In this document: piece by piece, positions 1 through 10,400 of the stretch
Layout: each line of letters starts with the position of its first letter
How positions within the stretch are numbered: the first letter of the stretch is position 1
From: an uncultured Selenomonadales bacterium
Lineage (GTDB): Bacteria > Bacillota > Negativicutes > Selenomonadales > Selenomonadaceae
Assembly (NCBI GenBank): GCA_900314765.1
Contig: OMWN01000063.1
Span: forward strand, 1 to 64,000
Direction of reading: 5' to 3'
DNA length: 64,000 bases
Made by a program: the position numbers and the translations under genes
The notes under the pieces: model-generated
Database searches by the model: none
What the model was told of the DNA's origin: nothing
What the model saw: the letters and a program-made list of their open reading frames with translations, nothing else

Positions 1-5
1 AAATA

Positions 6-52
6 GAGGAAACTGCTCAAAACCACGCAGTTTCCTCTGAATACGATTTTTA
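6..52. terminator. Hairpin at window edge, probable terminator
   Basis: An inverted repeat with 12-bp arms (AGAGGAAACTGC and its complement, 6-39) is followed by a T-rich run. It would end a plus-strand transcript entering from outside the window. The rest of the first 320 bases holds no gene I can support, only a decayed repeat half. Confidence 0.5.
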
Positions 53-225
53 TTATTTCATTTGTCCACTTGACGGGATGCACACCACTCTGATGACTCA
101 TCAGATTCGCGTCAGCGTTTTCTTTATGTCACTTATAGTGGTGTCTGCATATTCAGTTTGTTCAATGGATTCGTGTACTGATATTTCACTTGAAAAATTT
201 CACGCAAGCAACAAGTGTCTACTTA

Positions 226-268
226 TCCGCCTCACATTCGCTCGGCACCGCCCCAAGATTGGGAGGCA
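226..268 (+). repeat. Degenerate half copy of the CCCTCTCCG repeat
   Basis: The segment contains the recognisable core TCGCTCGGCACC followed by an imperfect GGGAGGC stem. It matches the left half of the dispersed element seen elsewhere but lacks the CCCTCTCC end. Confidence 0.45.
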
Positions 269-321
269 TAAAAATATTTTCATCATTTTTTAAGCTCAAT
301 GCTATTGCGCTTTGCCTGCCG

Positions 322-594
322 TTAAACCTCGGCGCCGCTGTTGTACGCCTTCATCCATTTGTACGTGATGAAGCAACTCGCGATGGTGACAATCGGCAGA
401 AGCTCCTGCGCAACTTGGCTCAGAATGAGGCCGACGGCCCAAAGGACGGCACAGAGAATGCCGCCCTTCTTCACCCCTGCGGCGTAGAGTCCTCCCGCAT
501 AGAGAAAAACCGCGATGGCCATGCTCTTCTTTGGACGTTCAACGATTTTATTTGGTATTTTATTTGGTATTTCGTTTGGGATTTCGTTTGGCAT
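322..594 (-). CDS. Small membrane protein with PNEI-type N-terminal repeat
   Basis: This 90-residue protein is of unrecognised family. A perfect ribosome site (GGGAGG, 8 nt before ATG) supports it. The first 17 residues repeat a PNEI/PNKI tetrapeptide four times, and the DNA shows the same 12-nt reiteration. Two hydrophobic segments follow (about residues 26-40 and 44-68), so it is probably a double-spanning inner-membrane protein. It starts 16 nt after the polysaccharide deacetylase stop on the same strand, so the two are probably co-transcribed and may both act on the envelope. No function can be assigned. Confidence 0.7.
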   Translation of the reverse strand: MPNEIPNEIPNKIPNKIVERPKKSMAIAVFLYAGGLYAAGVKKGGILCAVLWAVGLILSQVAQELLPIVTIASCFITYKWMKAYNSGAEV

Positions 595-610
595 GATGAT
601 TTCCTCCCTT

Positions 611-1546
611 TCACCACGGCTGCGGCGTCATCGGCGTGACGACGCCGAACGCATAGCCTTTGTCCTTGAGAATCTCGATAATCTTTGGCAGTGCCTTGAC
701 TGTCTCCTCGTGTCCTTCGGACGAGTGCATGAGGATGATGGCCGTGCGGAGCGCCGCCTCTTGGTCTGTTCCATAGGAAATGTTGTCGATGAAATCCTGC
801 GCAACGGGGTGATTTGGCGCGGCGTCAGCGGAGCTTACGTTCCAGTCGTGCTCGACGTAGCCATTCGCGCGAATGGCGGACTCGTACGCATCCGTGAAGT
901 TGCCGACCACGCCGCCCGGCGCGCGAATGATGAGCGGCCGCACGCCAATGATTGAGTGAATGACCTCATCCGTGCGCTCCATTTCGGCGAGGAATCCGCT
1001 CACATCGGGGTACAGCTTCTCATAGCGATGGTCGTAGCTGTGGTTGCCGATGGCGTGGCCTTCGTCGTAAATGCGCCGCAGAACGTCGGGATGCGCCTCG
1101 GCCTGCGCGCCCGTGACGTAGAATGTCGCATGGACGCCTGCGTCTTTCAAAATGTCGAGCACCGCTGGCGTGTTTTTGTCGTCTGGACCATCGTCGAATG
1201 TCAGATACACCGTCTTGCCCGCGCGATATGGCGCGATGTCGGGGAGCGTCGTCGTAAGCCCCGCCGCGCGCCGCTCGGAGAGCGTGCACTTGTCATAGAC
1301 AGGGACGCTCGGCGATGATGGCGCGACATTCGAGAAATCGTCTGCGGCAAAGACGCGCGCAGGTAATTGCGTCTGCGTCTGTGATTGAGGCTTCGCCTGC
1401 GTCTTATTTGCCGCTGGCGCACTCTCCTGCCTCGTCTCCTGTGAAATCGATGGCGCGACTTCTTTTTCACTTGGCGATGTGCCAATCATCACGCCCGCGA
1501 TGAGCACAGCGGCGCCGATTGCCACACCTATAAAAATTTTCTTCAT
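611..1546 (-). CDS. Membrane-anchored polysaccharide deacetylase (NodB domain)
   Basis: A 311-residue carbohydrate esterase 4 enzyme that would remove N-acetyl groups from peptidoglycan or another amino-sugar polymer outside the membrane. Residues 5-22 form a signal anchor. A Ser/Thr/Gln-rich linker runs to about residue 70, and the NodB domain fills roughly 105-300. All usual motifs are visible: TFDDGPD (catalytic base and metal Asp), NHSYDH (metal His pair), RAPGG, DWNVSSAD and ILMHSS. The ribosome site is weak, but no better start is seen. It lies between a small helical protein and a small membrane protein on the same strand. The substrate is not deducible; PgdA-like peptidoglycan deacetylase is most likely. 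Confidence 0.9.
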   Translation of the reverse strand: MKKIFIGVAIGAAVLIAGVMIGTSPSEKEVAPSISQETRQESAPAANKTQAKPQSQTQTQLPARVFAADDFSNVAPSSPSVPVYDKCTLSERRAAGLTTTLPDIAPYRAGKTVYLTFDDGPDDKNTPAVLDILKDAGVHATFYVTGAQAEAHPDVLRRIYDEGHAIGNHSYDHRYEKLYPDVSGFLAEMERTDEVIHSIIGVRPLIIRAPGGVVGNFTDAYESAIRANGYVEHDWNVSSADAAPNHPVAQDFIDNISYGTDQEAALRTAIILMHSSEGHEETVKALPKIIEILKDKGYAFGVVTPMTPQPW

Positions 1547-1596
1547 CTCGTTCGCCGTTGCTTAATCTTTAATCTTCAATCTTCACTCTTCATCCT

Positions 1597-1833
1597 TCAA
1601 TCTTCGATGCCGCGCCCTTTCAGCACATTCGCAGCGGCGGCGCGTTTCTGGATGATGTCGAGCGAAAGGCCAGACTGGTCGCGAATCTTGATGAGCTCCT
1701 GCGTGCTGAGATTCGCGTATTCCTCCTGCAGCTTTTCCATGCCCTCGTCATACGCATCTACCTTCGCGCCGAAACGCTCAACATCCTCGTTCAGTTTGTC
1801 TAATTTCTTGTCAACGAAATCCAAGAATCCCAT
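1597..1833 (-). CDS. Small helical protein of unknown function
   Basis: A 78-residue, charged, cysteine-free protein. It starts MGFLDFVDKKLDKLNEDVER and is probably alpha-helical throughout, with a coiled-coil-like heptad pattern over residues 8-45. AAGGAG 8 nt before the ATG supports the start. It lies 50 nt upstream of the deacetylase on the same strand and may share its mRNA. I do not recognise the family and see no signal peptide. Confidence 0.65.
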   Translation of the reverse strand: MGFLDFVDKKLDKLNEDVERFGAKVDAYDEGMEKLQEEYANLSTQELIKIRDQSGLSLDIIQKRAAAANVLKGRGIED

Positions 1834-1900
1834 GACGGTCTCTCCTTATTGATATAGCTAGGAATAAAATCTGCAAAGCCGCTATTCAAAACCACTTCAA

Positions 1901-2252
1901 GACCCTCTCCGCCTCGCATTCGCTCGCGTAAACATGCCACTGGCATGTTTACCCCCCATTGGAGAGGCTGGCGTTACAGACACTGTGATTATTTACATTA
2001 GCTAAATCGATTCGCTAGCGGACCCTCTCCGCCTCGCATTCGCTCGGCACCTCCCCCAGAGTGGGAGGCTACCTTCACAGAGTCTGAAATTATTTACACT
2101 AGCCAAATAATCGACTAATGAAAACGTAAAGCTTTCATTTCTCATTCGATCTAAATTGAAGGGCTATCGTTCACTTTCAATTCTATCTTGAAGCACTGCT
2201 TTCGCTATGCCTCCCACTCTGGGGGAGGTGCCCCGCAGGGGCGGAGAGGGTC
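1901..2252 (+). repeat. Composite MITE-like CCCTCTCCG element
   Basis: Two left ends (GACCCTCTCCGCCTCGCATT at 1901 and 2021) precede one right end (GGCGGAGAGGGTC ending at 2252). The first left end carries the AAACATGCCA/TGGCATGTTT stem and the second the GGCACCTCCCCC stem. It looks like one copy inserted in or recombined with another. It fills most of the gene-free stretch 1834-2273. Confidence 0.75.
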
Positions 2253-2273
2253 TTAAAGAACTCATGATTTTTA

Positions 2274-2867
2274 TCAAAACTTCACTTGCGGGACTTCGTG
2301 GGCTTTTTCGTCGGCTTTGAAGTAGTCGCGGTCGTGGTAGCCGAGGATGCCTGCGAAGAACGACGACGGTATCGTGTGAATCTTCGTGTTGAACTGCTGC
2401 ACGGCTTCGTTGTAGTCGCGTCGCGCGACGGCGATGCGGTTCTCCGTGCCCGCGAGCTCGTCCTGCAGCTGACGGAAATTCGCGTCAGACTTTATCTCGG
2501 GGTATGCCTCAGATATGGCGAGGAGTCGTCCGAGCGCCTGAGTGAGCTCGCCGTCCGCGGCGGAGATGTCGCCCACGCTCTGCGCGCTCATCATGTGCGC
2601 GCGCGCCGTCGTCACGCTGTTGAAGACTTCGTTCTCATGCGCCGTTATGCCCTGCACCGTGGCGACAAGGTTCGGGATGAGGTCGTTGCGGCGCTGCAGT
2701 TGGTTCTCGACTTGGCTCCATTTGCTGTTGACGTTCTCATTCGACGACACGAGGCCGTTGTAGACGGAGAAGCATATCAAGAGCACGACGAGGACGACGC
2801 CGCCCGCGATGAGGCCGCCCGTCACGGCAAAGCCACGCTCGGATTTCATTTCATGGAAAATGTTCAT
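2274..2867 (-). CDS. lemA: LemA family protein
   Basis: This 197-residue member of the LemA family has one N-terminal membrane helix (about residues 14-36) followed by a long helical domain. The hallmark is the N-x-K-WSQVENQLQRRNDLIPN segment; HENEVF and YPEIKSDANF also fit. A longer reading frame exists, but AAGGAG 9 nt before the ATG at 2867 fixes the start. It lies downstream of the TPM-domain gene on the same strand, the usual LemA-TPM partnership. The biochemical role of LemA is unsettled; envelope function is inferred from location. Confidence 0.9.
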   Translation of the reverse strand: MNIFHEMKSERGFAVTGGLIAGGVVLVVLLICFSVYNGLVSSNENVNSKWSQVENQLQRRNDLIPNLVATVQGITAHENEVFNSVTTARAHMMSAQSVGDISAADGELTQALGRLLAISEAYPEIKSDANFRQLQDELAGTENRIAVARRDYNEAVQQFNTKIHTIPSSFFAGILGYHDRDYFKADEKAHEVPQVKF

Positions 2868-2949
2868 TTTGATGGTCTCCTTTTTAAGTAAAGATTTATG
2901 CCGCAATAATGCGCACATTCAGCCACAAGCGACAAGCATCTGCATATAA

Positions 2950-3060
2950 ACCCTCTCCGCCTCGCATTCGCTCGCGTAAACATGCCACTGGCATGTTTAC
3001 CCCCCATTGGGGAGGCTGGCTTCACAGATTCTGAAATTATTTACAAGGACCAAATAATCT
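2950..3060 (+). repeat. Solitary left half of the CCCTCTCCG element
   Basis: A left end CCCTCTCCGCCTCGCATTCG is followed by the AAACATGCCA/TGGCATGTTT stem, GGGGAGGC and the conserved internal TTCACAGATTCTGAAATTATT. No right end follows. Confidence 0.7.
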
Positions 3061-3101
3061 ACTTGCTTAGGCTTATGATGTCGTGTACCGAAAAGCAGTC
3101 G

Positions 3102-4115
3102 TCAGAATTTCCCTGACGCACCGCCTCCTCCGAATGAGCCACCGCCGCCGCTCGAGCCGCCGCCAAATCCACCGCCGCCCGAGCCGCCGATGTAGAATCC
3201 GCCGCCATGTATCGCCAAACCGAACATCCAGTATACGGCGATTACGAACACTGCCGCAACGATTGCGCAACCGAGCCCAAAGAAAACCAGATTGTAAACG
3301 CCGGTGATGATGCCTAAGAGGATTGCAGGAATTGTCAGCTTCGGCGATGTGAAAAATCCGATTACGAGGTCAAGAATGCCCATCAAGGCAGCTATGCCCA
3401 TACAGACGCAGAAGCCATTGTAGTAGTCTTCCTTTTCCTCAGCGTCCGTAAAGCTCCCGTCAATGACATCATCAAATATCCAATCGACGAATTGGTCCGT
3501 CATGCTGCCGCCGTGCTCGGGGTCACGCGCGCCCTCGACCTTCACGTCGTACTCCGCCGCCACCTCGGCCACGAGTGCGTCAAACCCGTTCATGACTCCC
3601 TCGTCCCACTTGTCATCCTTCAGATATGGCACGATGTATTTGTCCCTTATGCTGCCGCATTTGCCATCGTTGAGCCTGCCCTCGAGGCCGTAGCCCACCT
3701 CGATGCGCATTTCCCTGTCGCCCTTCGACACGAGGAAAAGGACGCCGTTGTTCTTGACTCTGTCGCCGATGCCAAACGATCTGGCGAGGTCGATGGCGTA
3801 TTCCTCTATCGGGCGGCCATCGAGCGAATTCACGGTCGCGACGACAATCTGCGCGCCCGTCTTCTTCTCGAGGTCGCGGTTCACGCTGACAATATGCTTC
3901 TTCGTCGGCTCGGAGAGAATATTGGCAGAGTCCACGACATAGAAATCCTTTGTCGGCGTCAATGTCTCGGCGCTCACACGGCCAACGGGCAGCATCGTCA
4001 TCGCGAGCGCGAAAATGAGCGTCATCGCCATGATGATGTGCCGCATGATGCTCATGGCGTCAATCGTGCGCGCGCTCGTCACGCTGCCCACGCATTTGAA
4101 TCTGAAATCGTGCAT
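3102..4115 (-). CDS. TPM-domain membrane protein with Gly-rich tail (YgcG-like)
   Basis: About 337 residues. An N-terminal cytosolic stretch and a hydrophobic segment (about 25-45) ending in SAE look like a signal or anchor. The TPM domain follows (about 50-180: DFYVVDSANILSE, KTGAQIVV, NGVLFLV, IEVGYGLEG), then two to three membrane helices and a C-terminal run of Gly/Ser (GGGGFGGGSSGGGGSFGGGG). TPM proteins are implicated in photosystem II assembly, acid-phosphatase activity and envelope maintenance, so the function here is open. GGAGG 7 nt upstream favours the ATG at 4115 over one 18 nt earlier, which lies in the ribosome site itself. LemA follows about 230 nt later. Confidence 0.85.
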   Translation of the reverse strand: MHDFRFKCVGSVTSARTIDAMSIMRHIIMAMTLIFALAMTMLPVGRVSAETLTPTKDFYVVDSANILSEPTKKHIVSVNRDLEKKTGAQIVVATVNSLDGRPIEEYAIDLARSFGIGDRVKNNGVLFLVSKGDREMRIEVGYGLEGRLNDGKCGSIRDKYIVPYLKDDKWDEGVMNGFDALVAEVAAEYDVKVEGARDPEHGGSMTDQFVDWIFDDVIDGSFTDAEEKEDYYNGFCVCMGIAALMGILDLVIGFFTSPKLTIPAILLGIITGVYNLVFFGLGCAIVAAVFVIAVYWMFGLAIHGGGFYIGGSGGGGFGGGSSGGGGSFGGGGASGKF

Positions 4116-4210
4116 TTCCTTTTCCTCCATCAATTTCTGAGATATTTGCCCATGAAAATATCTGATTGCGCCTCACCTCCTTCTTTGCTATGAAAATTTT
4201 ATACTGCGCC

Positions 4211-4488
4211 GACCCTCAGCCGCAAGCGGCATAAGCGACCACTAAGCCGCTAAAGCGGCAAGTGTCTGCTTATCCGCCTCCCATTCTGGGGGGCTGGCTC
4301 TACAGAGTTTGTGATTATTTACGTTTGCTGAATTGATTCACATGAAAGTGTGCAACCTTCATTCTAGCTAAATAATCAACTAACGAAAGTGTAAAACATC
4401 TTACTCATTAGTCAAGTTTTAGCGCAAAGGCCCTCTAACTATGCCTCCCACTCTGGGGGAGGTGGCCCCGCAGGGGCCGGAGAGGGTT
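4211..4488 (+). repeat. CCCTCTCCG-type element abutting tpsA
   Basis: A diverged left part (GACCCTC at 4211, CCGCCTCCCATTCTGG at 4275) and a clean right end (CTCCCACTCTGGGGGAGG... GGAGAGGGTTA ending at 4488) enclose internal sequence typical of the family. The right terminus runs into the tpsA stop codon. This accounts for the gene-free stretch 4134-4486. Confidence 0.65.
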
Positions 4489-7400
4489 ATTCATTTGCAG
4501 CAACTTCAAAATCGTTGTCGTCCGCCACGATGATGACGCCATTTTCTGCGTCAATCGGCGTGATGAGCGACGAGTCGAGGCCGATGAAGCTCGAAAAATC
4601 GTAGACGTGATGGTCGAATTTGAACAGTTCCATGCCTATGGAGACGTTGCGCCCGACGTAGCCCGCAGTCTTCCAGCCAATCGCGCGGCGCGCTGGGTCG
4701 CCCGCCGTGAGGATGTCGTAGAGGACGCGCGCATCCATATCGCCAAAATCTTGATTGAACGCGAGATAGGCGATGAGATTTGGCGCCGTCATGTTTTCGA
4801 TGTGTGTCACATTGCTCCTGCCGAAGTTGAATATGCCTATGCGGCTCTCCGTGCTGATGTTTCTGAGGTCCATGTCGCCGCCGCGCGTCGTGAAGCGCGC
4901 CATGCCGTTCGTGTGGAAATCACTGACGGTGAGATTGCCCGCGATGTTCTGACGAATGTAGGCGTTGCCGCCCGCGCTGCCTGATGTCACGGTGATGTTG
5001 CCCGTGCCTAGGCCGTCCACGGTCGCGTTCTCGCCTGCGATGAGGCTCGTGATGTCGATGTTCCTGAATCCATCCACATACGCGTTTTTGTTTGCGCTGA
5101 TGGCGTCAATATTGACATCGCCGTCGCCCATGACGAACGCATCGCGCCCCGCGTTTATCGTTTTCGCATTGACAGCGTTGCCAACGATTTGCGCATTGTT
5201 GTGGGCTTCGGCGGTGGTGATATTGACGTCGCCGCCTCTCACATTCGTGTCGCCGCTCGTCGTGACATTCTCAATCGTGACATTGCTGCTACCCGTGACG
5301 TTTGCGTTTGTCGCGTTTATCGTTGTCGCGTTGACGGTGTTGCCGTTTATGGTCGCGATGCTATCGGCTTTGACGTTTGTGATGTTGACGTCGCCGCCTT
5401 TCACATTCGTGTCGCCGCTCGTCGTGACTTTGTCAATCTCGACGTTGCTGCTGCCCGTGATATTTGCGTTCGCCGCGTTAATCGTTGTCGCATTGACGGT
5501 GTTGCCATTGATGGTTGCGGTGTCCGTGGCGGTGATGTCGTTCGTCGTCACGTTGTTGCCCGTGACGCTGACGTTGACAGTGTTGTCGCCGCCTACCGTC
5601 TTTATATCGACGTCGCCTTCGGACGAGACGGTCACGTTGCCGCCGTTCGTCGATATTACGGAGTCAAACTCTATGCCTTCGCCCGAGTGAATATCGATAT
5701 TGTTCTCCGCAATCATATCATTCTGCGGCGTATTGAGAGCCCCGCCCGCATCGAGATAAATTGTGCTTTTTGCGTCGACAGTTCCGACGTTGATGTCTTC
5801 GTCCGCCTTCGCGTGGAAATTTCTGGCCTTTGCGTCAGTCGTCGTGATGCTGCCACCAGACTCTAAATCAGCTACGTAGCCAGCAGACACGCCTTTGCTC
5901 AAATCAATGTTGCCATCGGCATTGATGATGAGCGTGTTCGAAGCATTCGTCGTGCCGCTCACGTTGACATCGCCATCATTCCCGCTGCCCGTCGCATGAA
6001 TATACATATTCGTTCCGCTTGCATTGCCTGTGATATCGACATTGCCATTGCCCGCATTGACAATCATCCTATTATCAGCCGTTGCATTGCCGCTTATAGT
6101 CGCATCACCATTAGTCGTGGTGATGTGCATATCTTTAGCCGTCGCGTTGCCGTTAATAGTCGCATTGCCGTTGTCTGTCGTGACGGTCATGCCGTTGTCA
6201 GCCGTTGCATCGCCGCTTATAGTCGCATCACCATTAGTCGTGGTGATGGTCATATCTTTGGCCGTCGCGTTGCCGTTAATAGTCGCGTTGCCGTTGTTTG
6301 TCGTGACGGTCATGCCGTTGTCAGCCGTTGCATCGCCGCTTATAGTTGCATCGCCGTTTGTCGTGGTGATGTTCATATCTTTAGCCGTCGCGTTGCCGCT
6401 GATGGTCGCATTGCCGCTGTCTGCATTGACGATCAGCAAATCGTTCGTCGTCGCATTGCCGTTCACGTTGACATCGCCGTTTGCCGATGTCAGCGTCAAT
6501 GCACCCTCAGCGGTCACATTATCAACGGAGATGCCCTTGTCAGCAGCTGCGGAGAACGTTTCCTTCGCGTTGGCGTCGCCGTCGATTTCTATGGCGCCGC
6601 CAGCCGTAATCAGAGCGTTCTTTGTGTCGAGCGCGCCTTCCACCGTTGCGTTGCCATCGAAAGCGTTGATGACGAGACCGCCCGTTTCAGTGGATATGCC
6701 GCCTCCCACGGTGACGTTGTTCTTAGCCTCGAATGTGGCAGTATCCGTGACTTTGACGCCTGTGCCAACAATCAAGTCATTGCCTGCTATCGCGGTCAAA
6801 CTGTTTTGTGCTTGTGTGCCGTCTTTCAGTGTTACATCGTTTTTGGCGACCACGTTGACTTTCTGCGTATTCAGCGCACCCGACACAGACGCATCATGCT
6901 GCGCGACGATATTCACAGAATTTGTCGACGTAACATCTTCTGCTGTTATGTCGTTGCCCGCTACTTTGACATCAATGGTCTTGTCACTGCCGATGCTCGT
7001 AATTTCGACGTTGCCCGTCGCATCAACTGTCACGTTGCCGCCGTTGGTTGACTTGACGCTAGTCGCCTTAACATCGTTGCCTGTCACGGTGACATTTTGG
7101 GTCGCGCCGTTGCCGTTTTCATCGGCGCCAATGTTCGTGATGTTGACCTCGCCCGTCGCATCAACCGTCACGTCGCCGCCGTCGGTCGACTTGACATTTG
7201 TTGCCGTTATGTCTCTGCCGCTGACGGTGACATTTACAGTCTTGCCGTCGCCAATATTCGTGATGTTGACATCGCCCTTCGCGTCAATTTTCACGTTGCC
7301 GCCGTTTGTGGACTTTACGTTTTCGAGCGCAATGCTGTCGCCCGAGGCGAGCGTCACACTTTCATTGGCTTCGACATTCTTGGCGTCGCCAAGCTCAAGC

Positions 7401-10400
7401 TTGCCATCTGCGGTGATGCTTATGGAGCCCGTTGCGCTGATTGTCTCGCCGCTTGTAATGGTGATGTCTTTTCCTGCATCCGCTATATAGTCCTTCGTTG
7501 CGACGCTGCTTGTCTTTATGTTGCCGTCGGCTATGAGAGAGACTCTTTGGCTGGAGCTGGACAGACCTTCATTGATTTTTCCTGTTGTGATGCCTCCGCC
7601 CGATTTGACATTGAGACTATTTTCTGCTTTTACAGTATCAATGACCGTATCTTTGCCAGATTTTATCACCATGTCGGTGGCTTCGCCGTTTTTCAGCGTG
7701 ACATTGCCTTTCTCCGCAATGATGCCGATATTTTTAGCCGTGACCGTTCCATCGACATCAGCGTCGCCTGTTGTGGCGGTGATGTCAATGTCGCCATCGT
7801 CCGTCGCTGTCAGCTTGGCGCTGTCTTTCACCGTGACGCTGGTGCCCGTGAGCGTGACGCCGCCTTTGCCCGTGAGCTCTGCTTTATCGAGCACGTTGAG
7901 CGCGTTGATGTCATTCGTGAATACCATAGCGTTCTCGGTCGTCTCGAGCTTGCCGCCGATGGATACGGCCGCGCCGTCGACGAGATTCTTGATGTCGAAA
8001 TCGTCCGCGCTCTTGACTTTGAGCGTGCTGCTGCCGCCGTTGCCCGCGCCGAACATCATGGTGAGGTTTTGCGGCGCGTTCGTCTTGACGTTGATGGCGC
8101 CCGTTATGCCTTCGTTTTCATCAGCCGTCTGTATGAACACGGTGTCAAATTCGTTTTTCTTCGATTCGATGTCAATCGTTCCGCCAGACTCGCCGACGTC
8201 GCCCGTGCGGAATGTGACCGTCGTGCCGCTGGGCGCTATGATGGCAGAGTCAGCCGTATCGTTCTGCGTGATGGTGTCGCGTGCGCTGAACGTGAGGCCA
8301 CCATAGGTGTTCTTCGCCGTGACGGTGCCGCCCGTGAGATCGATGGCTTTCGCCTCAATGGTCACATTGTTGGCTTTGATGTCGGCATTCGTCGCCTCTT
8401 TGCCGTCCGAGGCCGTGCGCGCGAGCGCAACGGTGCCGTCCTCGTGTGAGACCGTGATGTTACTCGCATTATTGATATTGTCGAGAACGAGCGTGCCCGT
8501 GCCTTTGCCCGCGAGCGCGATGTCGCTAAACGGAGCGGACGCCGAGACAGCGGCGCCGTTCGCCGTTATGCGTATGGGGTTGTCTGCCGTACCGACGTTG
8601 GCAGCGTCATCGTTCTTCAGACGGATTGCGTTGCCCGCCGTGAGCCTCGACGTGTTCTTGCTGTTATTTTCGCCGCTGCTTTCCATGTTGATGCCAACGC
8701 GCGACGTAATGTCGATGTCGTCGCCGACGGTGATGGTGGAGAGCGTCATGCCGACGCCGTTTCCGTTGTAGAGGAAAAGGGAGTCTTTCGCATTTGCCTT
8801 GAGCGTGCCATAGATATCGGCGTTGAGGGCGTTTGCCGACGTGCCGATGCTGCCCGCGCCCGCATTCATCGTCATGTTGTTCGCGACGAGCGTCGTGCCG
8901 TCAGCCGTGCTGATGCCGCTGCCCGCGACGAGCACCATGTCGCTCGATTTATTGCCAATCGTTCCTGAACTATCAGCCGCGCTCAGCGTGAGGCTCTTGT
9001 TTTTCAGCGTGCCGATGAGCGTGTTGCCGTCCGACGACAACGCGACATTCGTGGTCGTCGTGCTGTTGCCCGCATTGTCGACGTAGAGCGGCCTGCTCGT
9101 GTCGACGGTGACGCTTTCGAGCGTGCCGTCGTCGCTATAGTTCCAAACGGCGCCGCCCATATAGACATTGCGCAATATGTCCATGTTCGCCACGATGTCC
9201 GCTTTCTTAATTGTCTTCGTCTCGCCCTTCGTGCCGATGCCGCCGCCATTCGCTATGAGCGTGACAGTCTTGCCCGTGACGTTCGCGGCGTCTGGCAGGC
9301 TGACAGTACCAGGCGTCCTGTTGATGACGCCCGCCGTCAGCGCGTTCTTGAGCTCATTTTTCGTCCAGCCGTAGACATTGTAGTCGGTTTTGAGCGTCTC
9401 GCCGTAGTTCGAGATGGCGGTCTTCTCCTCGTCGCTGTACGACACGTTATTTAATTCTTGACGTGTGAAGTAGTCCGCGATGGCGTTTTTGTACGAGTTT
9501 TTCGCTGCCGCAATGGCCGCCGTGGACGACGAATCTTTGAGCACTTCGACATACTCGCTTCGCGCCGTGTTCAGCGTTTCGTCATTTGCGTACGATGTCG
9601 CCGCCGCGACGTAGTCGGCTGCCGTGCGTGCCTGCACTTCGGCAAGATCCGACACATCTTCGCCATTTTCCGCTGCTTTCTTTCTCGCAATCTCGGCGGC
9701 CTTGCGTTCGTTCTCTGACAAAAGCGCGAGCTGCTTGAAGCGCGCTTCGAGTGCTGCAAGGCGCGTTTCAAGCGCGTTCTTAGCGGCATACGTGTTGCTG
9801 TCGTCTGTATCGGATGACGATATGATGCCCATCTCTTGCCATTTCGCTATGAGCGAGTCAGCCGGCGCTCTGTCGATTGTTGTCGCGTCCGAGACATTCG
9901 TGATGCTGCCGCTCTTCGTTTCGAGGCGCACGTCTCCCGTCGTGCTCGTTATCGTGTTCACGGGCAGGTCACCGTTCGTCTCCGTTATGAATATGTTGCC
10001 GTACGCCGACGCCGTGACGCTCGGCGCCGTAATGGTATCACTCGTATGCGCTTTCGTGTCAATCGTCAGCGCTTTTCCATCTGTTCCTATCGTGCCGATG
10101 GAGCCGTTTGGCGTTATGAGCGTGATGCTCGACGCGCTGACGGCCGCCGCATCGTCCGTCCTGCCGCTCAAGATGCTGCCAGCGGCCGTGATGCTCGCAG
10201 CCGCAGCTTTGCCATCGCTTTCCTTGCTCGTGGCAGAATTGATGACGACGTCGCCGAGCTTCGAATTGAGCAAAACGTCGCCCGAATTCGTATCGAGCGT
10301 GATGCTTGCCTGCTTGTCCGAGCTCAGCGAAGCGTGCGTGAGGCCGATGCCGGTATTCGCGCGCACGGTGAGGTCCGTCGTCGAGATCGTGCCCTTGCCC

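Noticed and set aside
78-639. Two plus-strand frames at the left edge
   Set aside because: One runs through a decayed repeat, the other is antisense to a better-supported minus-strand gene; neither has a ribosome site.
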